Under the pieces are notes generated by a model. That model worked only from the letters and a program-made list of their open reading frames with translations, did not search any database and was not told the origin of the DNA. The position numbers were made by a program, and so were the translations under genes. 64,000 nucleotides of DNA from JAAFHZ01 sp964247085 (GTDB lineage: Bacteria > Cyanobacteriota > Cyanobacteriia > Cyanobacteriales > Chamaesiphonaceae), in assembly GCA_964247085.1 (NCBI GenBank), contig CAXTSX010000010.1, forward strand, positions 22,381 through 86,380, read 5' to 3'. Positions 16,857 through 25,522 of the stretch are shown here, in pieces. The first letter of the stretch is position 1, and every line of letters begins with the position of its first letter.

Positions 16857-17945
16857 ATGACTGAATCTAATTACCAACCGGATTACAGTTTAGACACAAT
16901 TGATGAATTGGGTCTGGGAAATATTAATTATTCGGATAGTCCCCCAGACTACGCTGATAGTCTTTTTTCGACTGTTGATGATGCCACCATGGTGAGCCGG
17001 TTTGCGCGGGGCAAAAAACGCCAAATTCGTAACCATAATTTAATCATTACTTATGCCCACAACTCTTTGCAGCTGTCTACTCCAGAAGGGGAACTAGTTG
17101 CGATTAATAAAATTTCCGACAAACTGCACTACATCTTAATTAAACAAGACTCCGCCTATTGGGATTTTATTCATAATATTGTTCTGCCCTATAACTTTGT
17201 GCCGATCGATAATAATCCTACTCATCGGGGATTCTTTCGTTACCAAAAATATCAAGTTCCCGAAGGCTATCAGCTACGTTATACCGATAGTCAAGAAATA
17301 TCTTCATTTTGGCAAGATAATTTTATTCATTATGAACAAGATTTGAAGCTGGATTTGTTATTTCTTCATAAATCTAAGTGGTATCGGGTACAAGAAATTA
17401 CTAATCATGACGAATACATTTCTTTTCGAGCTGTAGCCGGAAAGATTAAGTTACCGATCGGCTTGCAAGTAGCTTGGATTTATCGTTTAGTTGATTCCAC
17501 TGGAGAGGTGACTCGCACCAGGGAGCGGGAGCGCCATCCCGCTAAACCAAATCCGCCGGTGGCGAAATTTGGTGAAAATGAATTGATGGATAAATTGATT
17601 TCTAAGCTTGGTGTAGAGCCAGATGGAAATAAAAAAACTGCTGAGGGTGGCAATCCTCAAATGGATGTGGAAGCATTGGCTCTATTTGAGCAAGTTTTTA
17701 GTGGGCAGTTTGTGCCGCAACTTTCCGAAGAGCTGCATCAGCAAATTATGGATTTGCAAGTTTCGGCAATGGGCATTCTGGAGAATTATCTAGAGCACGG
17801 CGAGACAATTACTAGAACGGAAATTATCAATGATGATAGCGGTCATAAAATTAGTGAGAAAACCATTACAACTAATCGCGGCTGTCCACGGTGGGTGGTG
17901 GAAACCATTATGCAAGTCATGGATGTAGAACCTGCTGCTGAGTAA
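16857..17945 (+). CDS. Protein of unknown function, paralog of 13412-14263
   Basis: A 362-residue soluble protein with an acidic, Asp/Tyr-rich N-terminus. Residues about 60-215 align with the 283-residue product of 13412-14263, including YNFVPIDNNPTHRGFFRYQK, VPEGYQLRYTDSQEISSFW, LFLHKSKWYRVQEI and IGLQVAWIYRL. The C-terminal half differs: it has FGENELMDKLISKLGVEPDG and a helical segment ending KTITTNRGCPRWVVETIMQV. No catalytic motif is evident. Position between pnp and tpiA gives no clear functional hint. The shared module may be a new cyanobacterial domain. Confidence 0.75.
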   Translation: MTESNYQPDYSLDTIDELGLGNINYSDSPPDYADSLFSTVDDATMVSRFARGKKRQIRNHNLIITYAHNSLQLSTPEGELVAINKISDKLHYILIKQDSAYWDFIHNIVLPYNFVPIDNNPTHRGFFRYQKYQVPEGYQLRYTDSQEISSFWQDNFIHYEQDLKLDLLFLHKSKWYRVQEITNHDEYISFRAVAGKIKLPIGLQVAWIYRLVDSTGEVTRTRERERHPAKPNPPVAKFGENELMDKLISKLGVEPDGNKKTAEGGNPQMDVEALALFEQVFSGQFVPQLSEELHQQIMDLQVSAMGILENYLEHGETITRTEIINDDSGHKISEKTITTNRGCPRWVVETIMQVMDVEPAAE

Positions 17946-18003
17946 CCTAAATCATCGGGACTCATTCAAAGTAAAATGTAGTTCGAACCTATAGGGATTG
18001 AAC

Positions 18004-18735
18004 GTGCGTAAAGTTATCATTGCTGGCAACTGGAAAATGTTTAAGACTCAGGCTGAGGCCACTGAGTTTTTGATGAAATTTTTGCCACTGACCGAAGAAA
18101 CTCCTTCTGAACGGGAGGTCGTGCTGTGTGTGCCTTTTACCGACTTGACTGTTGTCAGCAAGACTCTCCATGGTAACTTGGTGCGCTTGGGTGCTCAAAA
18201 TGTCCATTGGGAAGATAATGGTGCCTATACCGGTGAGATTTCGGCGGCCATGCTAACAGAGATTGGGGTGCGCTATGTGGTGGTTGGTCACAGTGAGCGG
18301 CGGCAGTATTTTGGTGAAACTGATGAAACTGTCAATAAACGTCTGAAAAAAGCTCAGGAAAGTAGCTTGATTCCGATTTTGTGCGTAGGTGAAACGAAGG
18401 AACAACGTGATGCTGGTGCCACTGAGCAGGTGATTAGTCAGCAGCTTAAAGCTGGTTTGGTGGGAGTAGATCAGAAGAAATTGGTAATTGCCTACGAGCC
18501 AATTTGGGCGATCGGCACTGGTGACACCTGTGCTTCGATCGAAGCCAATCGGGTAATTGGTGTCATTCGTTCTCAACTTAGTAATGCTGACGTGACTATT
18601 CAGTATGGGGGATCGGTGAAGCCGGATAATATTGATGAAATTATGGCACAGCCGCAGATCGATGGTGCTTTAGTGGGCGGAGCTAGTCTCGATGCGGCTG
18701 GATTTGCGCGAATTATCAATTATGTCCAAGCTTGA
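18004..18735 (+). CDS. tpiA: Triosephosphate isomerase
   Basis: A TIM-barrel enzyme of 243 residues interconverting glyceraldehyde-3-phosphate and dihydroxyacetone phosphate in glycolysis and the Calvin cycle. Active-site pieces seen: AGNWKMFKT (Asn and Lys), VVVGHSERRQYFGE (catalytic His), and VIAYEPIWAIGTGDT (catalytic Glu and flexible loop), with the phosphate loop IQYGGSVKP. The frame could also start at a TTG at 17998; I prefer the GTG at 18004 because the AGGGA at 17993-17997 is then properly spaced. Complete and normal in length. Confidence 0.96.
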   Translation: MRKVIIAGNWKMFKTQAEATEFLMKFLPLTEETPSEREVVLCVPFTDLTVVSKTLHGNLVRLGAQNVHWEDNGAYTGEISAAMLTEIGVRYVVVGHSERRQYFGETDETVNKRLKKAQESSLIPILCVGETKEQRDAGATEQVISQQLKAGLVGVDQKKLVIAYEPIWAIGTGDTCASIEANRVIGVIRSQLSNADVTIQYGGSVKPDNIDEIMAQPQIDGALVGGASLDAAGFARIINYVQA

Positions 18736-18756
18736 TTTTTCTAAACCGATCTAGTC

Positions 18757-18966
18757 TTAAAGAGGTTTAAGATAGGCTACTGCTAATTTGCTAATGATGA
18801 CCCTGTTGCTGTTGTTGTCGGTTAAACAGAAGTAATCAGCGTCTTGCCAAAATAGTTCTCCACTAAGGACATCGCCAGTTACCAGCTTGAACTCTAATTT
18901 AGATTTCTCTTTAATTAGCTGCTGGATTTGGCGGGTGCTAGGTTGGTTGATATCGAGTTCGGGCAT
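18757..18966 (-). CDS. hfq: Hfq-type RNA-binding protein, cyanobacterial form
   Basis: A 69-residue Sm-like protein: STRQIQQLIKEKSKLEFKLV in the N-terminal helix and strand 1, TGDVLSGELFWQDADYFCLT, and a final IISKLAVAYLKPL. Cyanobacterial Hfq lacks the classical NVYLVNGIK and KHAISTV motifs, matching what is seen here. In Synechocystis this protein supports type IV pilus function and motility. The gene is divergent from dapF with 42 bases between the chosen starts, a neighbourhood commonly seen for cyanobacterial hfq. No C-terminal extension is present. Confidence 0.88.
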   Translation of the reverse strand: MPELDINQPSTRQIQQLIKEKSKLEFKLVTGDVLSGELFWQDADYFCLTDNNSNRVIISKLAVAYLKPL

Positions 18967-19008
18967 GGTTAAGATTTAGAACGATTTGAATTAGGGGTTT
19001 AAGTGCTT

Positions 19009-19857
19009 ATGTCGATCGAATTTACCAAGTATCAAGGTTTGGGTAATGACTTCATTCTAGTGGACAATCGGTATCAGGCTGATCCTTGCCTGACTCCTGA
19101 CCAAGCTGTGAAGTTGTGCGATCGACATTTCGGGATTGGGGCTGATGGGGTTATCTTTACTTTGCCCGGTCAGGAGGGCAATGATTACACCATGCGAATT
19201 TTTAATTCGGATGGTTCGGAGCCGGAGATGTGTGGGAATGGTATTCGCTGTTTGGGTCGATTTATTGCCGATTTAGAAGGTAAAGGTAATCAGAGTGTTA
19301 CTTATAAAATTCATACCTTAGCCGGTGTGATCATTCCAGAAGTGCTGGCTGATGGTCAGGTGCGAGTGGATATGGGTGAACCGCATCTGCGGGCGACGGA
19401 GATTCCGACCAGCCTGGGTGAGAAAGCCGGACAGGTGGTCAATCAGACTTTGAAGGTTGCTGGTCAAGATTATCTGGTGACCTGTGTAAGTATGGGAAAT
19501 CCTCACTGTATGACTTATGTAGAGGATGTGGCCGCTGTACCGTTGTCTGACATTGGACCACAATTTGAGCATCATCTGGCTTTTCCCCAGCGCACCAATA
19601 CTGAGTTTGTGCAGGTAGTCCGGGCGGACTATGTAAAAATGCGGGTCTGGGAACGGGGGGCTGGCATTACTTTAGCTTGTGGTACTGGGGCCTGTGCGAC
19701 TGTGGTAGCAGGTGTTTTGACTGGCCAGAACGATCGAATTTGTACGGTGGAGCTGCCAGGGGGCTGTTTGCAAATTGAATGGTCTGCGGCTAACAATCAT
19801 GTTTATATGACCGGACCAGCGACCATTGTTTTCCAAGGAAAAACCAGTCTTGGCTAG
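19009..19857 (+). CDS. dapF: Diaminopimelate epimerase
   Basis: A 282-residue DapF. Seen: FTKYQGLGNDFILVDNR at the N-terminus, the first catalytic Cys in EMCGNGIRCLGRF, and the second in GAGITLACGTGACATV. The enzyme converts LL- to meso-diaminopimelate for lysine and peptidoglycan synthesis. The frame allows a GTG at 19003 two codons earlier. ATG 19009 gives the conserved MSIEFTKYQG. The stop overlaps the probable TTG start of the ABC ATPase gene by 8 bases, suggesting translational coupling. Confidence 0.96.
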   Translation: MSIEFTKYQGLGNDFILVDNRYQADPCLTPDQAVKLCDRHFGIGADGVIFTLPGQEGNDYTMRIFNSDGSEPEMCGNGIRCLGRFIADLEGKGNQSVTYKIHTLAGVIIPEVLADGQVRVDMGEPHLRATEIPTSLGEKAGQVVNQTLKVAGQDYLVTCVSMGNPHCMTYVEDVAAVPLSDIGPQFEHHLAFPQRTNTEFVQVVRADYVKMRVWERGAGITLACGTGACATVVAGVLTGQNDRICTVELPGGCLQIEWSAANNHVYMTGPATIVFQGKTSLG

Positions 19858-20545
19858 TTTGCTGTGCGTCGAAAATTTAGCTTATATCTTGCCTTATCGG
19901 TCTATTCTGTCCCCTCTGACTTTTGAGGTGGCCGCCGGGGAGATGATCGTTGTGACCGGCGCTAGTAATGTGGGGAAGACTCTCCTGCTGCGGTTGTTGA
20001 ATCGTTTGACTGAACCTAGTGGCGGTAATGTTTATGTGGCCGATCGAGATTATCGATCGATCCCTATACCCCGTCTGCGTCAGCAAGTTGCCTTGGTCAG
20101 TGCGCAACCGAATTTGTTGGGGATGACCGTGCAAGCAGCTTTATCCTATCCATTGCAGCTCCAACGCTTTTCTGGAAAAGAATTGAAACAAAAGATCGCG
20201 AAAATATTAGATCAGGTGCAGATCCCAGCGAGTTGGTTACCTTTGGGGGAGTCGCAGCTATCGATCGATCAATGTCAGCTGGTATCTTTGGCTCGTAGTT
20301 TAATCCTCCAGCCGCCGGTATTGCTCTGGGACGAACCGACGTATTTGGATGAGATGTGGATAGAACGAGTTCGATCGATCTCTCAGGAACAGAACATGGC
20401 GGTGGTAATTACTAGTAAAAAAGTTGATGCTTTCACTGGTCGGGTATTGTATCTCCTCAATGGCCAGTTGAGTTGGGACAAATCTGCTGTGAATTGGGAT
20501 GAATTAGCGGCGGAAATTTTGCAAACCGAAGCAGCTGATTGGTAG
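19850..20545 (+). CDS. ABC transporter ATP-binding protein without a partner permease
   Basis: About 231 residues of an ABC ATPase: Walker A VTGASNVGKTLLLRLLNRLT, Q-loop LVSAQPNLLG, a degenerate signature QLSIDQCQLVSLARSL (instead of LSGGQ), Walker B PVLLWDEPTYLDE, and a switch region VVITSKKVDA that lacks the usual His. The general look is that of the short YbbL/FetA or phosphate-type ATPases. The start is taken as TTG 19850 with AAGGA at 19835-19839; a TTG at 19826 is also possible. It overlaps dapF and has no membrane component nearby. The altered signature and H-loop leave its activity uncertain. Confidence 0.83.
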   Translation: MASLLCVENLAYILPYRSILSPLTFEVAAGEMIVVTGASNVGKTLLLRLLNRLTEPSGGNVYVADRDYRSIPIPRLRQQVALVSAQPNLLGMTVQAALSYPLQLQRFSGKELKQKIAKILDQVQIPASWLPLGESQLSIDQCQLVSLARSLILQPPVLLWDEPTYLDEMWIERVRSISQEQNMAVVITSKKVDAFTGRVLYLLNGQLSWDKSAVNWDELAAEILQTEAADW

Positions 20546-20765
20546 TTTTTACTAGGTTTTTTCTATCTAGGTGAGTTGGACTAAGCCATCGTACTGGAGA
20601 TTTATTAATGATTTTGCTGGATGGACGACTTTGTACTACTATGTAGAGGATTGTGAGCATTACCAAAGTTTCAGTATTTTGCCGATCGGTATTGTATTAA
20701 TACTAGACCTTCTTTTCAGCCTTCACTAATAATTGTATGTCAGAGATAAGTTTTGCAAGGGGATT

Positions 20766-20795
20766 TTGACTTGCTAGCTGTCACTGCGCTTAAAT
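20766..20795 (+). promoter_or_regulatory. Candidate promoter upstream of the lipoprotein gene
   Basis: TTGACT (20766-20771) is followed after 18 bases by TTAAAT (20790-20795), 63 bases before the start at 20858. The rest of the 312-base gap after 20545 shows no gene. Match to the -10 consensus is only partial. Confidence 0.3.
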
Positions 20796-20857
20796 TACAC
20801 TAGTAGTATTGATGAAGAATAAATTAATTTAGCTTTAATTTAAGATTATTTTTACAC

Positions 20858-22777
20858 ATGAAGAAATTTTTTTACCTACTAGTACCGAGCAGTTTTCTTT
20901 TTTCTGCTGGCTGTGCCACTGCTGGTAACGCATTCGATGGCTCTTCTTTTCAAAACACAAGCCTAGATTACGAAGATACTCAAACTCAAATTCAAACCAA
21001 GATCAGTGCCTTACCGAGCAAGCCATCTGTCCAAGAGATAAGTTTGGATGATGCTCTTGGTTCGGTTGAGCAAAAAAGTCCAAATAATGAAATTGCTCTA
21101 GAGCAAAACAAGCAAGAAGTTTCGCCGGCTCCTGTGCCAGAAACTCCCACCGGGGTACAGGACGAAAAAATTGAGTTGCAGCCTCAGCCCTCTATTCTGC
21201 CTCCCCCTTCAACTGTAGACCAAGACTCTAAAGTTGCGCCAGCGGCTCCGCCTTTAAATAGTCCTGTTCAGGCTCCTACAGTGGCGGCTGATTCTCGCTA
21301 CTTGATTGCACCGCATGCTCTGCAACCTGGTCAAGTAAATACTTTTAGTACTCAGATTCCAATTAATGAAACAGGTACCAATCACTTATCTAATTATGAC
21401 GTATTGCTTGGCGTGCGGCTAGGCAATAGTCGTGATACTACGCTTGGTTTTAATGGTACTAAGTTATTCTCGCCATACATCGAGGAAAGTGCCTCGAAGG
21501 ATCGGGTCTATCGTACTGAGTACACTAATACCTATGTGCAAGCGCGGACAGTCCGTCAGCACCGGAATTTTTCTAGTGTGTTAGGTCCAGATCAAGCCAC
21601 CGTGCGTGAAGATCAAGTATTTGTTCCTTCGGTGGGTGTTGGTCGGGTACGGCAGGTGTTGGTGAGTAATGGTGAGCAGTCTGGTATTGGTCGAACTGTC
21701 CGGGGTTTAAATTACTCCTTTAGCGATCGGAATGCCTTGCTAAATACGGGCATCCAAGTGTTGACCGAAGTATTGCCTAATGCGGAGCCGTCCTTGAGTG
21801 CTGGTAAGCCGGATAAACAATTTACTATTAATAGTAATTTGATGCTGGCTGCCAATAATCTGCGGCTGCCACCAGATAGCCTGACAGCCTACAGCGCTGG
21901 TTGGGGTTATGCTCTAAACACCAGTGATTTGAAAGCCGCTTCTCCACCGGCTAACTATAATTCTTTCTGGGTGGGTTTGTCCCCCATGATTGAGCGTGCT
22001 GCGACGGGTTCGGATGCGAATGCGAGTGTGAAAACTTTCAAGCTGCGGGAAACCACTGACTACTATCCGCATGTGAGTTTTACTGGTAACACGACCACTG
22101 TTGATTCAGTGTTTCGTTACTATACGGGCGCCATCTTTAACACTGGTCTGACTCCCTTGGATGTCCCTAATAAAAATATTAAATCTAAGGCTTATGGTGG
22201 CTTAGACTTTAGTACTGCTAGTAATAGTGGATTTAGCTATGATGCCAGTCTGATCGGCTTTACTGATTCTGATATTGATAATTACAGCCGGGCTTCAGCT
22301 AACCTTAGTCAAAGAATTAATCTGGGTGGTAACTCGGCCTTGGTGGTAGGAGCTGGTGCTAACTATGCGTTTGATGGCACTAGTATTATTGACAACCAAG
22401 TTTTCAAGCCAGGTAGTAGTTATATTAAAACTAGTGCTGCTCTGAACTTTGGTAATATTACCTTCGGCACAGCGTATTTTATTCCTAATAGTTTCCCGGA
22501 TTCGATTAAAAGCTTGCTTTCAACTAGTGTGGCTTGGCGAGTGCAAGATAACCTGGCTGTGTCAGCCTACTATACTCCTGTTAACGAAAACCAATCCCGA
22601 TCGCCTTATGGCGCTAATGCTTCCTTTAGAATCGGTGCAGATGCCAACAGTCCCAGTTTGATTGTGGACTGGAAAAATGTGGAAAATAGTGTGGGGTCTA
22701 AGGCTGCTACTGATAATGTGTTTGGGGTGTTTCTCCGCTTTGGTGACTCGTTTACTCCACCTAAAGTTACTCCGTAG
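20858..22777 (+). CDS. Large exported lipoprotein with a beta-rich, barrel-like C-terminal half; unknown function
   Basis: A 639-residue protein. The N-terminus (MKKFFYLLVPSSFLFSAGC) is a lipoprotein signal with lipobox FSAG-C19. Residues about 20-140 are low in complexity and rich in Gln, Pro and Ser. The remainder is Asn/Ser/Thr/Gly-rich with many alternating strands (NFGNITFGTAYFIP, VAWRVQDNLAVSAYYTP, NVFGVFLRFGDSF), as expected for an outer-membrane beta-structure. It ends with a short tail after the Phe-rich strand. No named family is recognised. It precedes the phosphate-response genes, but no functional link is shown. Confidence 0.72.
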   Translation: MKKFFYLLVPSSFLFSAGCATAGNAFDGSSFQNTSLDYEDTQTQIQTKISALPSKPSVQEISLDDALGSVEQKSPNNEIALEQNKQEVSPAPVPETPTGVQDEKIELQPQPSILPPPSTVDQDSKVAPAAPPLNSPVQAPTVAADSRYLIAPHALQPGQVNTFSTQIPINETGTNHLSNYDVLLGVRLGNSRDTTLGFNGTKLFSPYIEESASKDRVYRTEYTNTYVQARTVRQHRNFSSVLGPDQATVREDQVFVPSVGVGRVRQVLVSNGEQSGIGRTVRGLNYSFSDRNALLNTGIQVLTEVLPNAEPSLSAGKPDKQFTINSNLMLAANNLRLPPDSLTAYSAGWGYALNTSDLKAASPPANYNSFWVGLSPMIERAATGSDANASVKTFKLRETTDYYPHVSFTGNTTTVDSVFRYYTGAIFNTGLTPLDVPNKNIKSKAYGGLDFSTASNSGFSYDASLIGFTDSDIDNYSRASANLSQRINLGGNSALVVGAGANYAFDGTSIIDNQVFKPGSSYIKTSAALNFGNITFGTAYFIPNSFPDSIKSLLSTSVAWRVQDNLAVSAYYTPVNENQSRSPYGANASFRIGADANSPSLIVDWKNVENSVGSKAATDNVFGVFLRFGDSFTPPKVTP

Positions 22778-22791
22778 GTTTAACTTGGGCG

Positions 22792-22814
22792 GCTGCTTTT
22801 AAGCAGCCGTTTCC
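22792..22814 (+). terminator. Hairpin between convergent genes
   Basis: Perfect 9-bp inverted repeat CGGCTGCTT / AAGCAGCCG (22792-22800 and 22803-22811) followed only by TTT then CCCC. It lies 14 bases after the lipoprotein gene stop and ahead of the convergent alkaline phosphatase stop. The short T run makes termination efficiency uncertain. Confidence 0.6.
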
Positions 22815-22822
22815 CCTGGTGC

Positions 22823-24688
22823 TTATTCTTTGGTCTTTTTCACTGCTGCTAATTGGGTTTGATAAATATGTACCTGATCAATGAGACCGGGAATTCCGGG
22901 AATATTGGAGTTGTAGTTATTGAATCCTTGGCCGATCGACTGATCTAAAACACTAGATGCAAAGCCCTGATAATACACTGGGACTGGTCTATTGGTATGG
23001 CTGCCCCAGCCATACTTACCAGTTTCCTTGATTGTTTTTCCTTGGTCGTCTGGACGAGCCACTGGTTCGGAACCCCAATAATGTCCAGCCTCTTTGCTCT
23101 CGTCAATATCGGTTAATTTTTGGGCGCCCTGATTAATTAGCCGGGCTGGGAAATCTGGATTGAGGGTCAGGTGGTGATCGTGATCGGCGGTGACAATTAG
23201 CTGATTGCGTTGCCAGCCGCCATGTTGTTCAATCCAACTAATCACTTGGCCGACCGATCGATCAAAGTCCAAAACAGCTCCAATCAAATTGTCCATATTG
23301 TTGTCGTGGGCTGCCCAATCCACATCACCCCCTTCAATCATCAACCAAAACCCCCGTGGGTTTTTGTTTAAGACAGTCAACGCGGCGGTGGTTAGATCGC
23401 TGAGGGTGGGATTTTCATCACGCTCTTGACGAATAAATTGTTCTGACGTTTGCCCGGTGGTTAATGGTCGATCGATATCTGGTTGTAGTCCTTGAGTGCT
23501 GTGGACTTTCTGCATGTCTAGGCCGGTGGTGCTGTAATCGCCGTTGGCGGAGCTGACCGGTAGGTTACCATTTTGGCCTCTTGCGCCATAGACTCCCAGT
23601 AAGCGCTGGCCGCGATCGGGTTGAATTTTAGCGGCGGCGGCTAATAATTTACTGGTGGCTTGGGGGCCTCTTTCCAGAAAAGTATAGCCATAGATATTGT
23701 CATTGGGTTTCGCCTTTAGGGTTTGATACGTCTGGTCGCTGATATAGGTGAAATCTGGTTCGACACCCGCTGACAAAGGAGTCTTGATGTTGGCGAGGGG
23801 ATGACCGCCGCCCAGTAAGACGGTGGGCTGATAAGTGCGCAGTTCTTGCTGCAAAATATTATCGAGGGGTGAGGCTTTTGGTGAATTGACATCATATTTG
23901 GTGCGGCGATTGACGTTGGCGGCGGCAGCTCCGGGGGTGGCGTGATCGATCGGTACTGATGTTACCAAACCCGTGGACTTACCCTGGTCAGTCGCGGTTT
24001 TGAGGATGGTTTCTAGTGCTTTTTCCTGGATATCTACTCCGATCGCGTTGTTGTAGCTTTTGACTCCAGTGTAGAGAGTGGTCGCCGTGTTGGCGGAATC
24101 GGGATAGCTATGTTTGATGTATTCTTTATCGCTACCGGGAGTCCAAGGATTGACGCCACCTCTTTGGGGGTCGTAGCCTACCAAGTTGCCAGCAGCATTA
24201 GTTGAACTTGCTGCACCGTTGGGCTTGGTGCCGGGGTTGAAACTAGGATTAAAGCGAAAATTTGGCCTCACTGGACTTTTGTTTGTTTCGGGTTGGGAAT
24301 CATCTAACGCACTAAGATCGTTGCTATATAAGCCATCAGCTCCCAATACTGTTGTTCCGTAAGTGGTAGCTAAGGCATAGCCCTTCAGCTTTTGCATATT
24401 CAGGCCAAAGCCTTTTTCTTTGGTGTAAAAGTCTGACAGAGTGCGGCCTTTTTTACCATTTTTGATGAGACTGGCGATCGCTGCGGCTCTAGTGATTTCC
24501 CAACCCATGCCATCTCCAATCATGATGATGGTGTTGCTGGGCAGGCTAGATGTCTTGTTCATCCAGGAGAGTGGTTGGCCGCAGCCCGTGATAATTAGGA
24601 GCGATACGAAGAATATGATGGCCAATCGATAGCTAGATTTAATCGATCGAAGTATATCTTGGGATCGTCTTGGGAGCTGTTTAATCAT
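22823..24688 (-). CDS. phoA: Alkaline phosphatase, PhoA family, probable lipoprotein
   Basis: A 621-residue enzyme of the classical alkaline phosphatase superfamily. Seen in order: a hydrophobic export signal with lipobox-like LLIITGC, the first metal site in IIMIGDGMGWE, the nucleophile region SYPDSANTATTLYTG (DSA), VPIDHATPGA, the metal ligands in MIEGGDVDWAAHDNNMDN and VTADHDHHL, and a late His in KYGWGSHTNRPVPVY. It should release phosphate from organic esters outside the inner membrane. The frame continues 14 codons upstream to a GTG at 24730, but that codon sits inside a terminator hairpin, so I prefer ATG 24688. It lies downstream of the Crp-family gene, which has a candidate Pho box. 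Confidence 0.9.
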   Translation of the reverse strand: MIKQLPRRSQDILRSIKSSYRLAIIFFVSLLIITGCGQPLSWMNKTSSLPSNTIIMIGDGMGWEITRAAAIASLIKNGKKGRTLSDFYTKEKGFGLNMQKLKGYALATTYGTTVLGADGLYSNDLSALDDSQPETNKSPVRPNFRFNPSFNPGTKPNGAASSTNAAGNLVGYDPQRGGVNPWTPGSDKEYIKHSYPDSANTATTLYTGVKSYNNAIGVDIQEKALETILKTATDQGKSTGLVTSVPIDHATPGAAAANVNRRTKYDVNSPKASPLDNILQQELRTYQPTVLLGGGHPLANIKTPLSAGVEPDFTYISDQTYQTLKAKPNDNIYGYTFLERGPQATSKLLAAAAKIQPDRGQRLLGVYGARGQNGNLPVSSANGDYSTTGLDMQKVHSTQGLQPDIDRPLTTGQTSEQFIRQERDENPTLSDLTTAALTVLNKNPRGFWLMIEGGDVDWAAHDNNMDNLIGAVLDFDRSVGQVISWIEQHGGWQRNQLIVTADHDHHLTLNPDFPARLINQGAQKLTDIDESKEAGHYWGSEPVARPDDQGKTIKETGKYGWGSHTNRPVPVYYQGFASSVLDQSIGQGFNNYNSNIPGIPGLIDQVHIYQTQLAAVKKTKE

Positions 24689-24718
24689 TGCTTGGTTATT
24701 TGTGTGTCCGAATACTTT

Positions 24719-24742
24719 ATAAAAAAACACTACTCAGTAGTG
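24719..24742 (-). terminator. Terminator between the Crp-family gene and phoA
   Basis: On the minus strand CACTAC-TGA-GTAGTG is followed by a run of seven T. It lies 51 bases after the stop of the gene 24793-25467 and 31 bases before the chosen phoA start. It would end or attenuate transcription entering phoA. Confidence 0.75.
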
Positions 24743-24792
24743 CTCTGAATAGTGCTGACAGCCAAAATCTAATATCTAAATATTTCTAGAGC

Positions 24793-25467
24793 CTAATTCA
24801 CCATTGCTATGGGTGATTTTACTGGGTGAAGCACTTTGTGTGGCGGTGCTGCAACCACCATATGACGATTATGATCAAACTTGATTTTGCCGCTTTCTTG
24901 TAACTTCCCTAATACCCGAGTGACCGTTACTCTGGTAGTACCGACTGTACTGGCTAACTGTTGGTGGGTTAAGCGGGCGGTTAGGCGCATCCCGTCTGCG
25001 ACTGGTTCTCCAATCTCTTTGCCTAGCAGTAGCAAGAAGCGATAAAGACGTTCTTGGATATGCCGACCGCCTAAGATTGATTGGATCGCTTCCGATTGCT
25101 GGAGACGTTGATCGATTCCCCGCAAAATCAAACGATTTAAGTCGAAATATTGATCAATTTCGGCGGCTGTAAAGCGGAGCAGGCTGACGTTAGTGAGGGC
25201 TGTCGCAATGTAAGGCTCAACAGAGGTGAGCGGTAATCCAAATGGCATGGTCGAAGAGGCTAGAGCCAGCAAGATGCTATCACCTTCATCGTCGAGGGTA
25301 GAGATCCGCACAATGCCTTGCTGCACTAACAATATATCTTTTTGAAAGAGAGGAATTTCTTTGCCTTTTTGATAATTCAAAAAATTTTTATGCTGATAAA
25401 GTTCTTCTAACTGGCGATCAGCATAAGGGAACCGGAAAACTTCTGGACGGGGAAGATTTAAAAGCAT
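24793..25467 (-). CDS. Crp/Fnr-family transcription regulator
   Basis: A 224-residue protein with a degenerate cyclic-nucleotide-like sensory domain (residues about 20-110), a dimer helix, and a clear C-terminal Crp winged helix: TRLTHQQLASTVGTTRVTVT followed by RVLGKLQESGKIKFDHNRHM. The recognition helix resembles that of NtcA (STRVTVTR), but the sensory domain does not match NtcA and the protein lacks a recognisable cAMP-binding arginine motif. It is transcribed toward phoA, separated by a terminator, and has a candidate Pho box 56-107 bases upstream of its start. A role in the phosphate response is inferred from this context only. Confidence 0.85.
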   Translation of the reverse strand: MLLNLPRPEVFRFPYADRQLEELYQHKNFLNYQKGKEIPLFQKDILLVQQGIVRISTLDDEGDSILLALASSTMPFGLPLTSVEPYIATALTNVSLLRFTAAEIDQYFDLNRLILRGIDQRLQQSEAIQSILGGRHIQERLYRFLLLLGKEIGEPVADGMRLTARLTHQQLASTVGTTRVTVTRVLGKLQESGKIKFDHNRHMVVAAPPHKVLHPVKSPIAMVN

Positions 25468-25522
25468 AGCAAAGGCCTGCTGGCTAGCAATACCACCACC
25501 ATATAGGTCTAAACCGAAGAAA

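Noticed and set aside
24689..24730. Upstream GTG start of alkaline phosphatase
   Set aside because: The codon lies inside a terminator hairpin and the extra 14 residues do not improve the signal peptide; ATG 24688 is preferred.
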